Shown here: positions 44,848 through 52,502 of the stretch, one piece after another
Numbering within the stretch: the first letter of the stretch is position 1
How the letters are laid out: the number at the start of each line of letters is the position of its first letter
DNA from: Spirosoma panaciterrae DSM 21099
GTDB lineage: Bacteria > Bacteroidota > Bacteroidia > Cytophagales > Spirosomataceae
Length of the DNA stretch: 64,000 nucleotides
Direction of reading: 5' to 3'
Assembly: GCF_000374025.1 (NCBI RefSeq)
Contig: NZ_KB893173.1
Span: 434,001-498,000 of the forward strand
Notes under the pieces: generated by a model
The model's input: only the letters and a program-made list of their open reading frames with translations
The model's database searches: none
Told to the model about the DNA's origin: nothing
Made by a program: the position numbers and the translations under genes

Positions 44848-44903
44848 ATACACGAAGATGGGCGGATGCACAAACGGTTTTGCGTCCGCCCATCTTCGTG
44901 TAT
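44848..44903. terminator. Strong hairpin after the desaturase gene
   Basis: 23-bp stem (44848-44870 with 44881-44903), one mismatch, 10-nt loop; 13 bp after the stop. Confidence 0.8.
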
Positions 44904-45053
44904 ATGGGGTATTCGTCCAATCCTTTTAAACCTATCAGGTGTTCTGTATTCTAATGAATAAAAACAGCGTAAATAACCTGTTGACGTCAGCCTGAACGAT
45001 CATTCATTTGCTGATGCATTTAGGCTTGAGTCGACCTTAACTTCACATTCGTT

Positions 45054-45353
45054 ATGAAAATCGCCTTAAAAAGTCTGCTGTTGACGGCCCTGGTCATGAG
45101 CACACTATCGTTTGCAGAAGCGCAGATTTATGTTCGTCATCGACCCATGGCTCCCCGAGTTGTCATTGCTCGGCCTCCAGCCCCTTCGCCCCGGCATGTA
45201 TGGGTTCGGAATAATTGGGCGCCCTATGGACAAAGCTACCGCTGGCAGGGTGGTTACTGGGTAGCTCCTCCTCGCCCTCGGGCTATATGGGTGCCCGGCC
45301 ACTGGGCGCTTCATCGTCGTGGGTATGTCTGGATGCCTGGTTACTGGCGATAA
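45054..45353 (+). CDS. Small exported WxxGxW-repeat protein
   Basis: 99 residues with a signal peptide (cut near residue 24, AEAQ). The mature part is a YXWGXW-type repeat protein: WVRNNWAPYGQSYRW, GGYWVAPPRPRAIWVPGHW, GYVWMPGYW give regularly spaced W and Y. Short WxxGxW repeat proteins are frequent in Bacteroidetes and Proteobacteria and are exported; function unknown. It ends at a long inverted repeat shared with the convergent TolC gene. Confidence 0.85.
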   Translation: MKIALKSLLLTALVMSTLSFAEAQIYVRHRPMAPRVVIARPPAPSPRHVWVRNNWAPYGQSYRWQGGYWVAPPRPRAIWVPGHWALHRRGYVWMPGYWR

Positions 45354-45362
45354 TCTTAGCTA

Positions 45363-45452
45363 GTCAAAAAGGGTCAGGTTTGGTCAGGAATTGTCAGGTT
45401 TCTATGGGTTACCACTTCTGACAATCCTTGACCAAACCTGACCCCTTTTGAC
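45363..45452. repeat. 35-bp inverted repeat between the WxxGxW and TolC genes
   Basis: Arms 45363-45397 and 45418-45452 pair with three mismatches around a 20-nt loop. Each arm is made of GTCAGG units with a period of about 10 bp (GGTCAGGTTTGGTCAGGAAT...). It lies between convergent genes, 9 and 15 bp from their stops, and is probably a bidirectional terminator of unusual size. Confidence 0.9.
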
Positions 45453-45467
45453 CACGCCTGACGAATT

Positions 45468-46790
45468 TTAAAAGAACTTTGTATTAGTCACGTAGTTGAT
45501 CAACTGCTGCGACTGAAAGAGGTTGTTCATCAGGTCGATGTTATTAAGTTGAGCCTGTTGGTAGGTCTTTATTTTATCCAGGTAATCGAGCAGGCCAATC
45601 ATACGGGCATTATAGGCTTTAGTCGCTTCAACCGAAATATTTCGAATCCGATCCAGATACCCCTCGGGGCGCTCATTAAGTTGCGTGTAGTAGGTATTCA
45701 GCTTGTCGTAGGCGTTCAGCACATCGCTTTGTACCACTACCTGCTGGTTTTCGAGGCCGCTCGATACCGCTTTCAGGTTTGTTTCGGCCGACCGGATAGC
45801 CCCCTGATTCCGGTTGTGAATGGGCAAATCCATTGACGCCTGAAAACCCAGAAAATTCACATACGCATTTCCGTATTTTTCATAAAGCAACCCAGTCGTT
45901 AAGTCAGGTGTGCGACGGGCTTTCTCCAGCGACAGGCTACGCTGTGCGTTGTTGATCTGTTCCTGCGAAATAGCAATATCGGGTCGATGTGCCTGTGCAG
46001 AATCCAGAGCCGTAGCCAGTGGAGGAGCAGTCCGTTGAAGCGGAGGCAACTCCGTTGGCATAATGAACGTTTGAGCAGGCTGACGCAGCAACACCCGCAG
46101 AGTGGCCTGCTCATCGGCAATTTGCGTGCGATAGCTAGCTTCGTTCGCCTGAAAATCACGGAGGGCTACTTCAAGCCGGGTGACTTCGTACGGAGCCACG
46201 CCACCCGATTGCAACGCAATCCGATACGATTCGAGCAGGCGTTGCTGCCGCGCTAATTCGTCTTCGAATAAACGTAGAGCCTGCAAATCATAATACAGGT
46301 TTGCATAAGTCGAGTAAAGCTGATAGTGAAGCGTTCGCATCAGATCACGAAAGGCCAGTTGAGCCAGCGATTTGTTACTTTCGGCCAAAGCTACCAGTTT
46401 ACTACGCTTCCCGGCGAGCAGAATGACCTGTTGCAGTTGAACGGCATAATAACCACTGTTATAAATACCGGCATCCATATCGGCCTGGGATGGTCGACCA
46501 AAAGGAAGTACTTTATGGGTCTGAGGATTATACAGGTTTCCCTGAAACCAAAGATTCGGATTGGGTCGTAGGCCAGCCTGCGTGATGGCTGCATCGGCCA
46601 TATCGATTTGATAGCGTTGGGCGAGCAACTGAAAATTGCGCTCTAGAAACAACTGCTCAAGCTGGGGCAGACTTTGCCGAAGTGTATCGGCTGGTGTACT
46701 GGCTGTTTGGGCCAACGACGCTGAACCTACACCCAGCCCCAGCAGGAAAAAACCAAGAAAGCAGGCGTAATGGAATCGAAAACGGAACAT
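45468..46790 (-). CDS. TolC-family outer-membrane efflux protein
   Basis: 440 residues with a signal peptide ending ASLAQ (28). Two internal OEP repeats (long amphipathic helices, for example RPDIAISQEQINNAQRSLSL and DVLNAYDKLNTYYTQLN) match TolC/CusC channel subunits. It lacks adjacent pump genes (RND or HlyD); an orphan TolC may serve several systems. The divergent barrel gene starts 135 bp away. Confidence 0.9.
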   Translation of the reverse strand: MFRFRFHYACFLGFFLLGLGVGSASLAQTASTPADTLRQSLPQLEQLFLERNFQLLAQRYQIDMADAAITQAGLRPNPNLWFQGNLYNPQTHKVLPFGRPSQADMDAGIYNSGYYAVQLQQVILLAGKRSKLVALAESNKSLAQLAFRDLMRTLHYQLYSTYANLYYDLQALRLFEDELARQQRLLESYRIALQSGGVAPYEVTRLEVALRDFQANEASYRTQIADEQATLRVLLRQPAQTFIMPTELPPLQRTAPPLATALDSAQAHRPDIAISQEQINNAQRSLSLEKARRTPDLTTGLLYEKYGNAYVNFLGFQASMDLPIHNRNQGAIRSAETNLKAVSSGLENQQVVVQSDVLNAYDKLNTYYTQLNERPEGYLDRIRNISVEATKAYNARMIGLLDYLDKIKTYQQAQLNNIDLMNNLFQSQQLINYVTNTKFF

Positions 46791-46940
46791 ACTGGGAAAG
46801 CGAGTTAATTTTACCCGACTGATTAGGGAAGCAAATACTACTTTGCCCGTTAAGGGGTTATTAAAGCCTTATTAATTCTTCCTTAAAAAGCGAATGAGCG
46901 CTGGTGATTTATACGCATAGGCATCGTGTCAGAAACACGG

Positions 46941-47708
46941 ATGCCCGTACCTATGCCTTTTGTTAAAATTCATGTAACCAGATCAGGCACTTTTCGGTTA
47001 GACCCCATTATGATTGCAGCGTTTCTGGTCCTGTGTTCGTTGTGCCTCCCTCCGACCGATTCATCGGCCACGGCCGATACGTTACAGCCCCGAAGGCCGC
47101 GTATCCGCCCTGCCTTTAACGTCGACTTTCGGGATTCGTTTCTGGAAAAACAGCACGTCAATGTCTGGGGTATCAATGCGGGGATTGAATATGGAAAGAA
47201 GCGCCACCAACTGACACTGGGCTATTACTGGATAAGTTATGCTACGTATCTGAGCCTGATTGACTGGCGACGCAATGCGGCCCGACGCATCAACCTTGCC
47301 TACTACACCCGCACCGATATGTGGTTTATGAGCCTGATGTATTGGTTCAATATCACCAAAAACCAGCGGTGGACCGTCAGTATTCCCATTGAGCTGGGGG
47401 GCGGTGTCGCCTATGCCCTTCCACTCGACCTGACTAAAGAAATGCCCGTTGACCGGACAAAACGGGACTTTCTGGTGCCGCTTCAGGCGGGGGTTTATGG
47501 TCAGTGGAAAGCCACCCGCTGGTTCGGGCTGAGCGCACAGATTGGCTATCGGGTATCCGTGTTCCAGACAGCGATCAACCAGAACTTCAATGGCAGTTAT
47601 TACAGCATCGGGCTCAATATTTACCCGGCACTTGCTACAGACGTTTGGCGGTGGATCAGGAAGAAAGAGCGAATTTCGCCTTTGCATCCCCCATTGCCAC
47701 CAAAGTGA
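46941..47708 (+). CDS. Outer-membrane beta-barrel protein, coupled to the channel gene
   Basis: About 255 residues from ATG 46941 (a GTG at 46926 and an ATG at 46953 are alternatives). After an N-terminal export signal (IAAFLVLCSLC) the sequence shows barrel-like aromatic strands (HVNVWGINAGIEYGKKRHQL, TLGYYWISYATYLSLIDWRR, FIPL/AGVYGQWKATRWFGLSAQIGYR in parts, SYYSIGLNIYP). No family is recognised. Its stop TGA overlaps the channel ATG by one base. Confidence 0.65.
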   Translation: MPVPMPFVKIHVTRSGTFRLDPIMIAAFLVLCSLCLPPTDSSATADTLQPRRPRIRPAFNVDFRDSFLEKQHVNVWGINAGIEYGKKRHQLTLGYYWISYATYLSLIDWRRNAARRINLAYYTRTDMWFMSLMYWFNITKNQRWTVSIPIELGGGVAYALPLDLTKEMPVDRTKRDFLVPLQAGVYGQWKATRWFGLSAQIGYRVSVFQTAINQNFNGSYYSIGLNIYPALATDVWRWIRKKERISPLHPPLPPK

Positions 47709-48451
47709 TGAGTAAGTATACCAAACCAAATTTTTCAAAACTTAACCTGCACCAGATAATCATGCTGGTGCTATCGGTGTATGTTGTTTTTGCCCTGCTG
47801 GTTCGGGAACTGATCCCGATGCATAAAACCACCTGGGAATTGCTCGATCAGATTGACACAGGTATCTGCCTGTATTTTTTATACGACTTCTTTTTACGTT
47901 TCTATCGGGCTCCCAGCAAATGGGAATTTTTACGCTGGGGTTGGATCGACCTGCTGTCGAGTATTCCGGCTTTCGATTGGGGGCGGCTGGGTCAGTTGAT
48001 ACGGATTATTCGGATTCTGCGGATGGTTCGGGCTTTCCGATCCATTCGGGACTTCCTGAACTTCTTTTTCCGGGATCGGGCCAACGGTACTCTGGCTGTC
48101 GTTGTACTCAGTTCCTTACTACTCATGATTTTTGGCGCCATTGCCATTCTGTATGTCGAGCGGGTTCCCGATGCGAACATCAAAACGCCATCCGATGCAT
48201 TGTGGTGGGCCTTTGTCACCATCACTACAGTTGGTTACGGCGACCGATTTCCGGTCACAACCGCCGGGCGGCTGATTTCGGCCATCCTCATGATCGCTGG
48301 CGTGGGACTCTTTGGCACATTCACCGGCTATGTCGCTAACTTTTTCGTTGAAGATGAGCAGGAACAGACCGATAGCGATGTTCAGAAGCTCATCCATGAG
48401 GTCAGGCTGTTGCGTAAGAAAATCGAAGAGATAGAAAAGCGGATTCCCTGA
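47708..48451 (+). CDS. Voltage-gated-type potassium channel
   Basis: 247 residues, about six transmembrane segments. S4-like helix LIRIIRILRMVRAFRSIRDF at residues about 96-116 carries arginines every third residue; the pore has TITTVGYGDRFP (selectivity filter TVGYG). A C-terminal coiled coil follows (VQKLIHEVRLLRKKIEEIE). This is the 6TM Kv/ion-transporter architecture (KvAP-like). It is coupled to the upstream barrel gene (TGATG). It likely conducts K+ across the inner membrane. Confidence 0.93.
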   Translation: MSKYTKPNFSKLNLHQIIMLVLSVYVVFALLVRELIPMHKTTWELLDQIDTGICLYFLYDFFLRFYRAPSKWEFLRWGWIDLLSSIPAFDWGRLGQLIRIIRILRMVRAFRSIRDFLNFFFRDRANGTLAVVVLSSLLLMIFGAIAILYVERVPDANIKTPSDALWWAFVTITTVGYGDRFPVTTAGRLISAILMIAGVGLFGTFTGYVANFFVEDEQEQTDSDVQKLIHEVRLLRKKIEEIEKRIP

Positions 48452-48538
48452 CCGACGTCGGTTGGTTGTGACCGATACGGGAATCGAACGTATGCCCACT
48501 CCATCTGCCCAACCTACCGCCCGAGAGAGGGGTCGTCT

Positions 48539-49504
48539 TCACTTCTCCTTGGTTACACTGGTGGGCAAATCGTACAGCAGCCAGCTTTTATTCTCGATAG
48601 AGGCCGATTTTTTTCGAATCAGGTTTATAAAGTCAGCGATGCCGAGCGGTTCGTTGCCATTGGCATGAATCAGCACAAGACTCCCCTGTTTGGGTTGTTG
48701 GTTTTTAGCCAGCCAGGCGTCGCTCCCGATAGGCAACAGGCCAAAGGCCAGAATCCGGTCAAAAACGGCTTTGTCGGATACCAATCCCGGAAACCGGAAA
48801 AAGATGGATGGCGTCAACCCATTCTGGAGCATGGCCTGCTCATTCAACAGCACTTCGGCATTGAGATCGGTTGACGCTTCGAGCAAAAAGTTGGTCTGGA
48901 GGGGCAACTGTGGGTTATACCGATGGTGATAGGAATGATTGACCCAGGTAATTGCCAGTTCGCCCCGGCTTACCAGGTTTTTCAAATAAGCCAAATCCTG
49001 CTGATGGTTCGCCATCCAGAGGCCGGTAATGGTAATCGTGACCGGGATGGGTTTTTCTTCCGGCTCAAAGGCCCGGATGAGCTGTTCAAAAACCGAACGT
49101 GTCAACGGTTTAGTCGATGGACATAGGTCGATGGTCAGACTAAATCCCCGTTCGGTTGTGTCGGTCCGCTCAATACCGGCATCCTGTAAATTTACGTCCC
49201 GGTTCTGCTCCAGTCGCATCGCTTTTCCGTAGGCCGTCTGACTTACGGACTGCATAACCGACCCCCAGGGTAACTCTCTGACACCGTCGGGCAATAAGGC
49301 CACTACTGAGGTTTCGAGCGTTTGTGGATTCAGAATCAGGTAGCGGGTCTGGGAAGCCTGTTTCCAGCGTCGGAGCACAACCTGCTGTGGTTTACGGGTA
49401 GTCAGACCAACCCACATCCGATAGTCGGTAAGCTGGCCTAGTGCAGACCAGTTTACCGTAGCGAACAAAACGCCTGTCAATACCAGGCGACGCGTCGAAA
49501 TCAT
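48539..49504 (-). CDS. Exported polysaccharide-deacetylase-like protein
   Basis: 321 residues from ATG 49504 (signal peptide MISTRRLVLTGVLFATV... ending ALGQ). The NodB fold is suggested by RGFSLTIDLCPST (variant of TFDDGP), WVNHSYHHRYNP (metal histidines) and a C-terminal GSLVLIHAN. The first motif lacks the usual DD pair (it has D and C), so activity may be altered. It overlaps the GNAT gene by one base (TAATG). Confidence 0.72.
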   Translation of the reverse strand: MISTRRLVLTGVLFATVNWSALGQLTDYRMWVGLTTRKPQQVVLRRWKQASQTRYLILNPQTLETSVVALLPDGVRELPWGSVMQSVSQTAYGKAMRLEQNRDVNLQDAGIERTDTTERGFSLTIDLCPSTKPLTRSVFEQLIRAFEPEEKPIPVTITITGLWMANHQQDLAYLKNLVSRGELAITWVNHSYHHRYNPQLPLQTNFLLEASTDLNAEVLLNEQAMLQNGLTPSIFFRFPGLVSDKAVFDRILAFGLLPIGSDAWLAKNQQPKQGSLVLIHANGNEPLGIADFINLIRKKSASIENKSWLLYDLPTSVTKEK

Positions 49505-49803
49505 TAAAATCCAGTTGCTGTATATGAGGTTGATACTACCCGATTCCAGTCGGGGTGACGTTTCAGGTACGCACTCACAAATGGGCAAAGCGGCACAATT
49601 TTCAGGTTATGCTGCTCAATATATTCCAAAACGCCTTCTACTAGTTTCGAACCAATCCCATGCCCTTCCAGACTAGGATCAACTTCCGTATGGACGAGGG
49701 CCAGCGTTTCCCCATCAACTTTCTGGTACTCAACGATTGATACTTTACCATCGGTTTCCAGCTCGAAACGATGACGATGGGTATTGTTGTGGATGGTATT
49801 CAT
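49504..49803 (-). CDS. Small GNAT-like N-acetyltransferase (YjdJ-type)
   Basis: 99 residues from ATG 49803 (the longer frame to 49968 is not conserved). FELETDGKVSIVEYQKVDGE, LALVHTEVDPSLEGHGIGSKL (acetyl-CoA loop) and LKIVPLCPFVSAYLKRHPDW are the hallmarks of the small Gtn/YjdJ acetyltransferases. Substrate unknown; co-transcribed with the deacetylase. Confidence 0.92.
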   Translation of the reverse strand: MNTIHNNTHRHRFELETDGKVSIVEYQKVDGETLALVHTEVDPSLEGHGIGSKLVEGVLEYIEQHNLKIVPLCPFVSAYLKRHPDWNRVVSTSYTATGF

Positions 49804-49979
49804 GCAGTTGGAAATCGGTTGGTTTAATAGTTTTCCCGAAGGCTGTCGGCGGTTTCCCCCTACTTCCCGGTTTGTAGCTGCAAAAGAACCAAAAGAAACA
49901 ATAGAATCCTCAGAATTGGTCGAAACACTATTTAACACATCCATCGTAATTTGCAGTCGCCTTTTCAATCGCTGCCTGT

Positions 49980-50939
49980 ATGAATCGCCTTGACCGACTA
50001 ACTGCTATTCTGATCCACTTGCAAACCAAACGAGTTGTCCGCGCCCAGGAGTTGGCCGACCGTTTTGGGATTAGCTTACGGACGGTATATCGGGATGTAC
50101 GATCGCTGGAAGAAGCGGGTGTACCGATTGGGGCCGAAGCGGGTGTGGGCTATTTTCTGACCGACTACCATTTACCTCCGGTCATGTTTACCAGTGCCGA
50201 AGCCAGTGCGTTGCTCATGGGGGGTAAGCTCATCGAAAAGTGGGCCGATGCCTCTATCCGAACCGAGTTTGAGTCCGCCTTATACAAGATCAAATCCGTT
50301 CTGAAACGCAGCGATCAGGAACGCCTGGATGATCTGGATGCCCATATCGCGGTTGCCAAACCAAGGCACCGTCAACCCTACTCCGATGGCTTATTGACGC
50401 ATATTCAACACGCCATTGCGCAGAACAATGTGCTTCTATTGCGGTATCATTCCCAGTACAACGATGCCGAAACCGAACGCGAGGTAGAGCCGGTCGGCCT
50501 ACATCATTACCGGATGGGTTGGCATCTGATCGCCTTTTGCCGAACCCGTCAGGACTACCGGGATTTCCGGGTCGACCGTATTCGGGAGTTGACCAACACA
50601 GGCCAGCGATTTGCCCGACCCGAACGGTTATCCTTACAGGATTATCTGAATCGAATGGGCAAAGACTGGGACATTTTTGAGGCTACGATTGTACTCCCAA
50701 AGTCCATGATTCGCTTTATGCAGGAAGAGCGGTATGCCTACGGTTTCCAGCACGAAGAAGATCTGGGCGATCAGGTACGCATGTTTTTCCAGACGCCTTA
50801 CCTGGAAGGACTGGCTCGCTGGCTGCTTATGTATGGTAATGCCGTAACCATCGAACAGTCGGAAGCCCTTCGCACGTTAGTCCAGAAACTGGTCGATGAA
50901 CTTCAGGCACATTATGCAGGACAGCCGATTTCGGAATAA
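49980..50939 (+). CDS. YafY-type WYL-domain transcriptional regulator
   Basis: 319 residues. N-terminal HTH_11 (RLTAILIHLQTKRVVRAQEL, LRTVYRDVRSLEEAGVPIGA) followed by a WYL domain (about 140-220; LLRYHSQYNDAETEREV, VEPVGLHHYRMGWHLIAFCR, DFRVDRI) and a WCX C-terminal domain. WYL proteins sense small ligands or single-stranded nucleic acid. It diverges from the GNAT gene (176 bp) and may regulate it. Confidence 0.95.
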   Translation: MNRLDRLTAILIHLQTKRVVRAQELADRFGISLRTVYRDVRSLEEAGVPIGAEAGVGYFLTDYHLPPVMFTSAEASALLMGGKLIEKWADASIRTEFESALYKIKSVLKRSDQERLDDLDAHIAVAKPRHRQPYSDGLLTHIQHAIAQNNVLLLRYHSQYNDAETEREVEPVGLHHYRMGWHLIAFCRTRQDYRDFRVDRIRELTNTGQRFARPERLSLQDYLNRMGKDWDIFEATIVLPKSMIRFMQEERYAYGFQHEEDLGDQVRMFFQTPYLEGLARWLLMYGNAVTIEQSEALRTLVQKLVDELQAHYAGQPISE

Positions 50940-50977
50940 CGTGAGCGTACCTTACAATAGATACTTATTCACCACGA

Positions 50978-52363
50978 TTACCGCACTAATTCGGCCAAAA
51001 AGCCCCTGGCATTTTCATTCGTAGGGTCTTTTTCAACCGCTTTCTGATAATACAGTATTGCCAGTTGTTTCAAGCCCATCCGGGCATAACAGTCGGCTAT
51101 CAATTGATACGCATAGGAATAGTCGCTCGGCTGGGCGGTTAAGCTGGTACACAGCTGGAATAGTCGAATAGCCTCTTCGTCTCGTTGGCGACGCATCAGG
51201 TATTTTCCTGTATTGATCAAATCACCAAACTCGAAACTAAGATCATATCGATCCTGCTGATGTGCCCTGATATCCCGGTAAAAGGCAATCCCCTGATCGA
51301 AATCAGCCAGTATTTTTTCGCGCATATCCAGGTATAACGACCGCTTCGGCACGGTATAGGGTTTCCCCTGGAGGATAGCCATAATACTGTTGGTCAATGC
51401 ATTGACTTTGAATTGCTGGCTGTTGGTCATCAGAATAACTATGAAATCATTTGTTACATCGTGCGTCATCAAGGCTTCGTAGTTGTAGTTGGAACCATGA
51501 TGCTGATGCCATGTTAGTTGGTCGTTCGTAAAGGTGGCATGGCCCAAACTACTTTCATTGCCCCCAAAATCGACTGCCAGCGCCTGCATAGCCGCTTTGT
51601 CGACCAATTGATAGCGATCCAGTTTGAGCAGCCAGGTGTATAAGTCGTCGATCGATAACCGAGGCCATCCACTCATTTGCTGCTCGTACGGTGTTTCTTT
51701 AAAATTACTGTCGAACGCACGCGCCATACCGGGTGCGGTCAGTGGCAAGTCCATAAAGGTATGGTTCATGTGCAGTGGTTTCAGCAATTGATCGTTTACA
51801 AAGACAGCATACGGCTGCCCCGAAACGGCTTCGATGATTCGGCGTTGCAGATACACATTGGCGTAGCTATACGCATAGGCTTTTCCGGGCCGGAAGGCTA
51901 ATGTTTTCAGGCGTTTTAGTTCATCAAGAATCTGCTGATCGGTCGAAGCGCCACTGATGGGCAGGCCACTGGTATAGTTGATTAAGTGTTTAAGCTGTAC
52001 ACTATCGGCCCAGTTCGGCAAATCCGTCAGATACCGGCTGAGTCGATCCGTCAGCGACAGTTTTCCCTGCTGCTGTAAGCGCAGCAGCCCTACGCCATTA
52101 AACTCTTTGGCAATAGACCCAATATCGAAGAGGTTGTCGAGCGTCAATGGGCGGCTTCGGCTGGCATCGGCAAAGCCAAAACTGTGGCGGTATTGAACGG
52201 TACCTCGGTAAGCTACCAGAACGTTGCCATTGAAAATACCCAGTTGATGAGCCGCCTGCATGAGTGAATCGATTCGCTTGTTGAGCGGCTGCTGAGCGGC
52301 TGACGGGCGAGTGACTAGCCCAAACAGAGCGAATATGCCTAAGACTACGCAATTTAGTTTCAT
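50978..52363 (-). CDS. Exported serine hydrolase (beta-lactamase / PBP-type) with TPR tail
   Basis: 461 residues from ATG 52363, signal peptide ending SAAQ (about 24). The penicillin-binding fold shows S83-IAK86 (SxxK), the YxN-type motif SYANVYL (around 170) and HHGSN (HxG). Residues about 380-461 are two tetratricopeptide-like units (FQLCTSLTAQPSDYSYAYQL, AILYYQKAVEKDPTNENARG). It is probably a D-Ala peptidase/esterase of the beta-lactamase class C type in the periplasm; the exact substrate is unknown. Confidence 0.9.
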   Translation of the reverse strand: MKLNCVVLGIFALFGLVTRPSAAQQPLNKRIDSLMQAAHQLGIFNGNVLVAYRGTVQYRHSFGFADASRSRPLTLDNLFDIGSIAKEFNGVGLLRLQQQGKLSLTDRLSRYLTDLPNWADSVQLKHLINYTSGLPISGASTDQQILDELKRLKTLAFRPGKAYAYSYANVYLQRRIIEAVSGQPYAVFVNDQLLKPLHMNHTFMDLPLTAPGMARAFDSNFKETPYEQQMSGWPRLSIDDLYTWLLKLDRYQLVDKAAMQALAVDFGGNESSLGHATFTNDQLTWHQHHGSNYNYEALMTHDVTNDFIVILMTNSQQFKVNALTNSIMAILQGKPYTVPKRSLYLDMREKILADFDQGIAFYRDIRAHQQDRYDLSFEFGDLINTGKYLMRRQRDEEAIRLFQLCTSLTAQPSDYSYAYQLIADCYARMGLKQLAILYYQKAVEKDPTNENARGFLAELVR

Positions 52364-52398
52364 TGTATCGTTGTGAAAATTAGACAATGATACGATGG
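52362..52398. promoter_or_regulatory. Operator-like dyad between the hydrolase and sensor-kinase genes
   Basis: An imperfect inverted repeat (GTATCGTTGT ... ACAATGATAC, spacer GAAAATTAG) overlaps the hydrolase start region in the divergent gap. It may bind the adjacent LytTR regulator or be a simple hairpin; not a proven site. Confidence 0.35.
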
Positions 52399-52477
52399 AT
52401 AGCCGTATGGAAACTCCGTAAGCTTGCCAACGGCACGAGCCATTTGTGAACGACACCTGAACCCACCGGGTCGTATG

Positions 52478-52485
52478 TATCTTTG
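52478..52485 (+). promoter_or_regulatory. Candidate -7 box (TATCTTTG) for the LytS-like gene
   Basis: Exact TAnnTTTG match 17 bp before the ATG at 52503, implying a short leader; no convincing -33 box. Confidence 0.35.
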
Positions 52486-52502
52486 TGCATTCGCCAACGA
52501 GC

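Noticed and set aside
47082-47738. 218-aa minus-strand ORF opposite the barrel gene
   Set aside because: Shadow of the coupled barrel-channel pair; no conserved motifs.
48467-48502. Possible tRNA gene on the minus strand
   Set aside because: Only a T-arm-like segment is present; no acceptor or anticodon arm closes, so it is not called as a tRNA.
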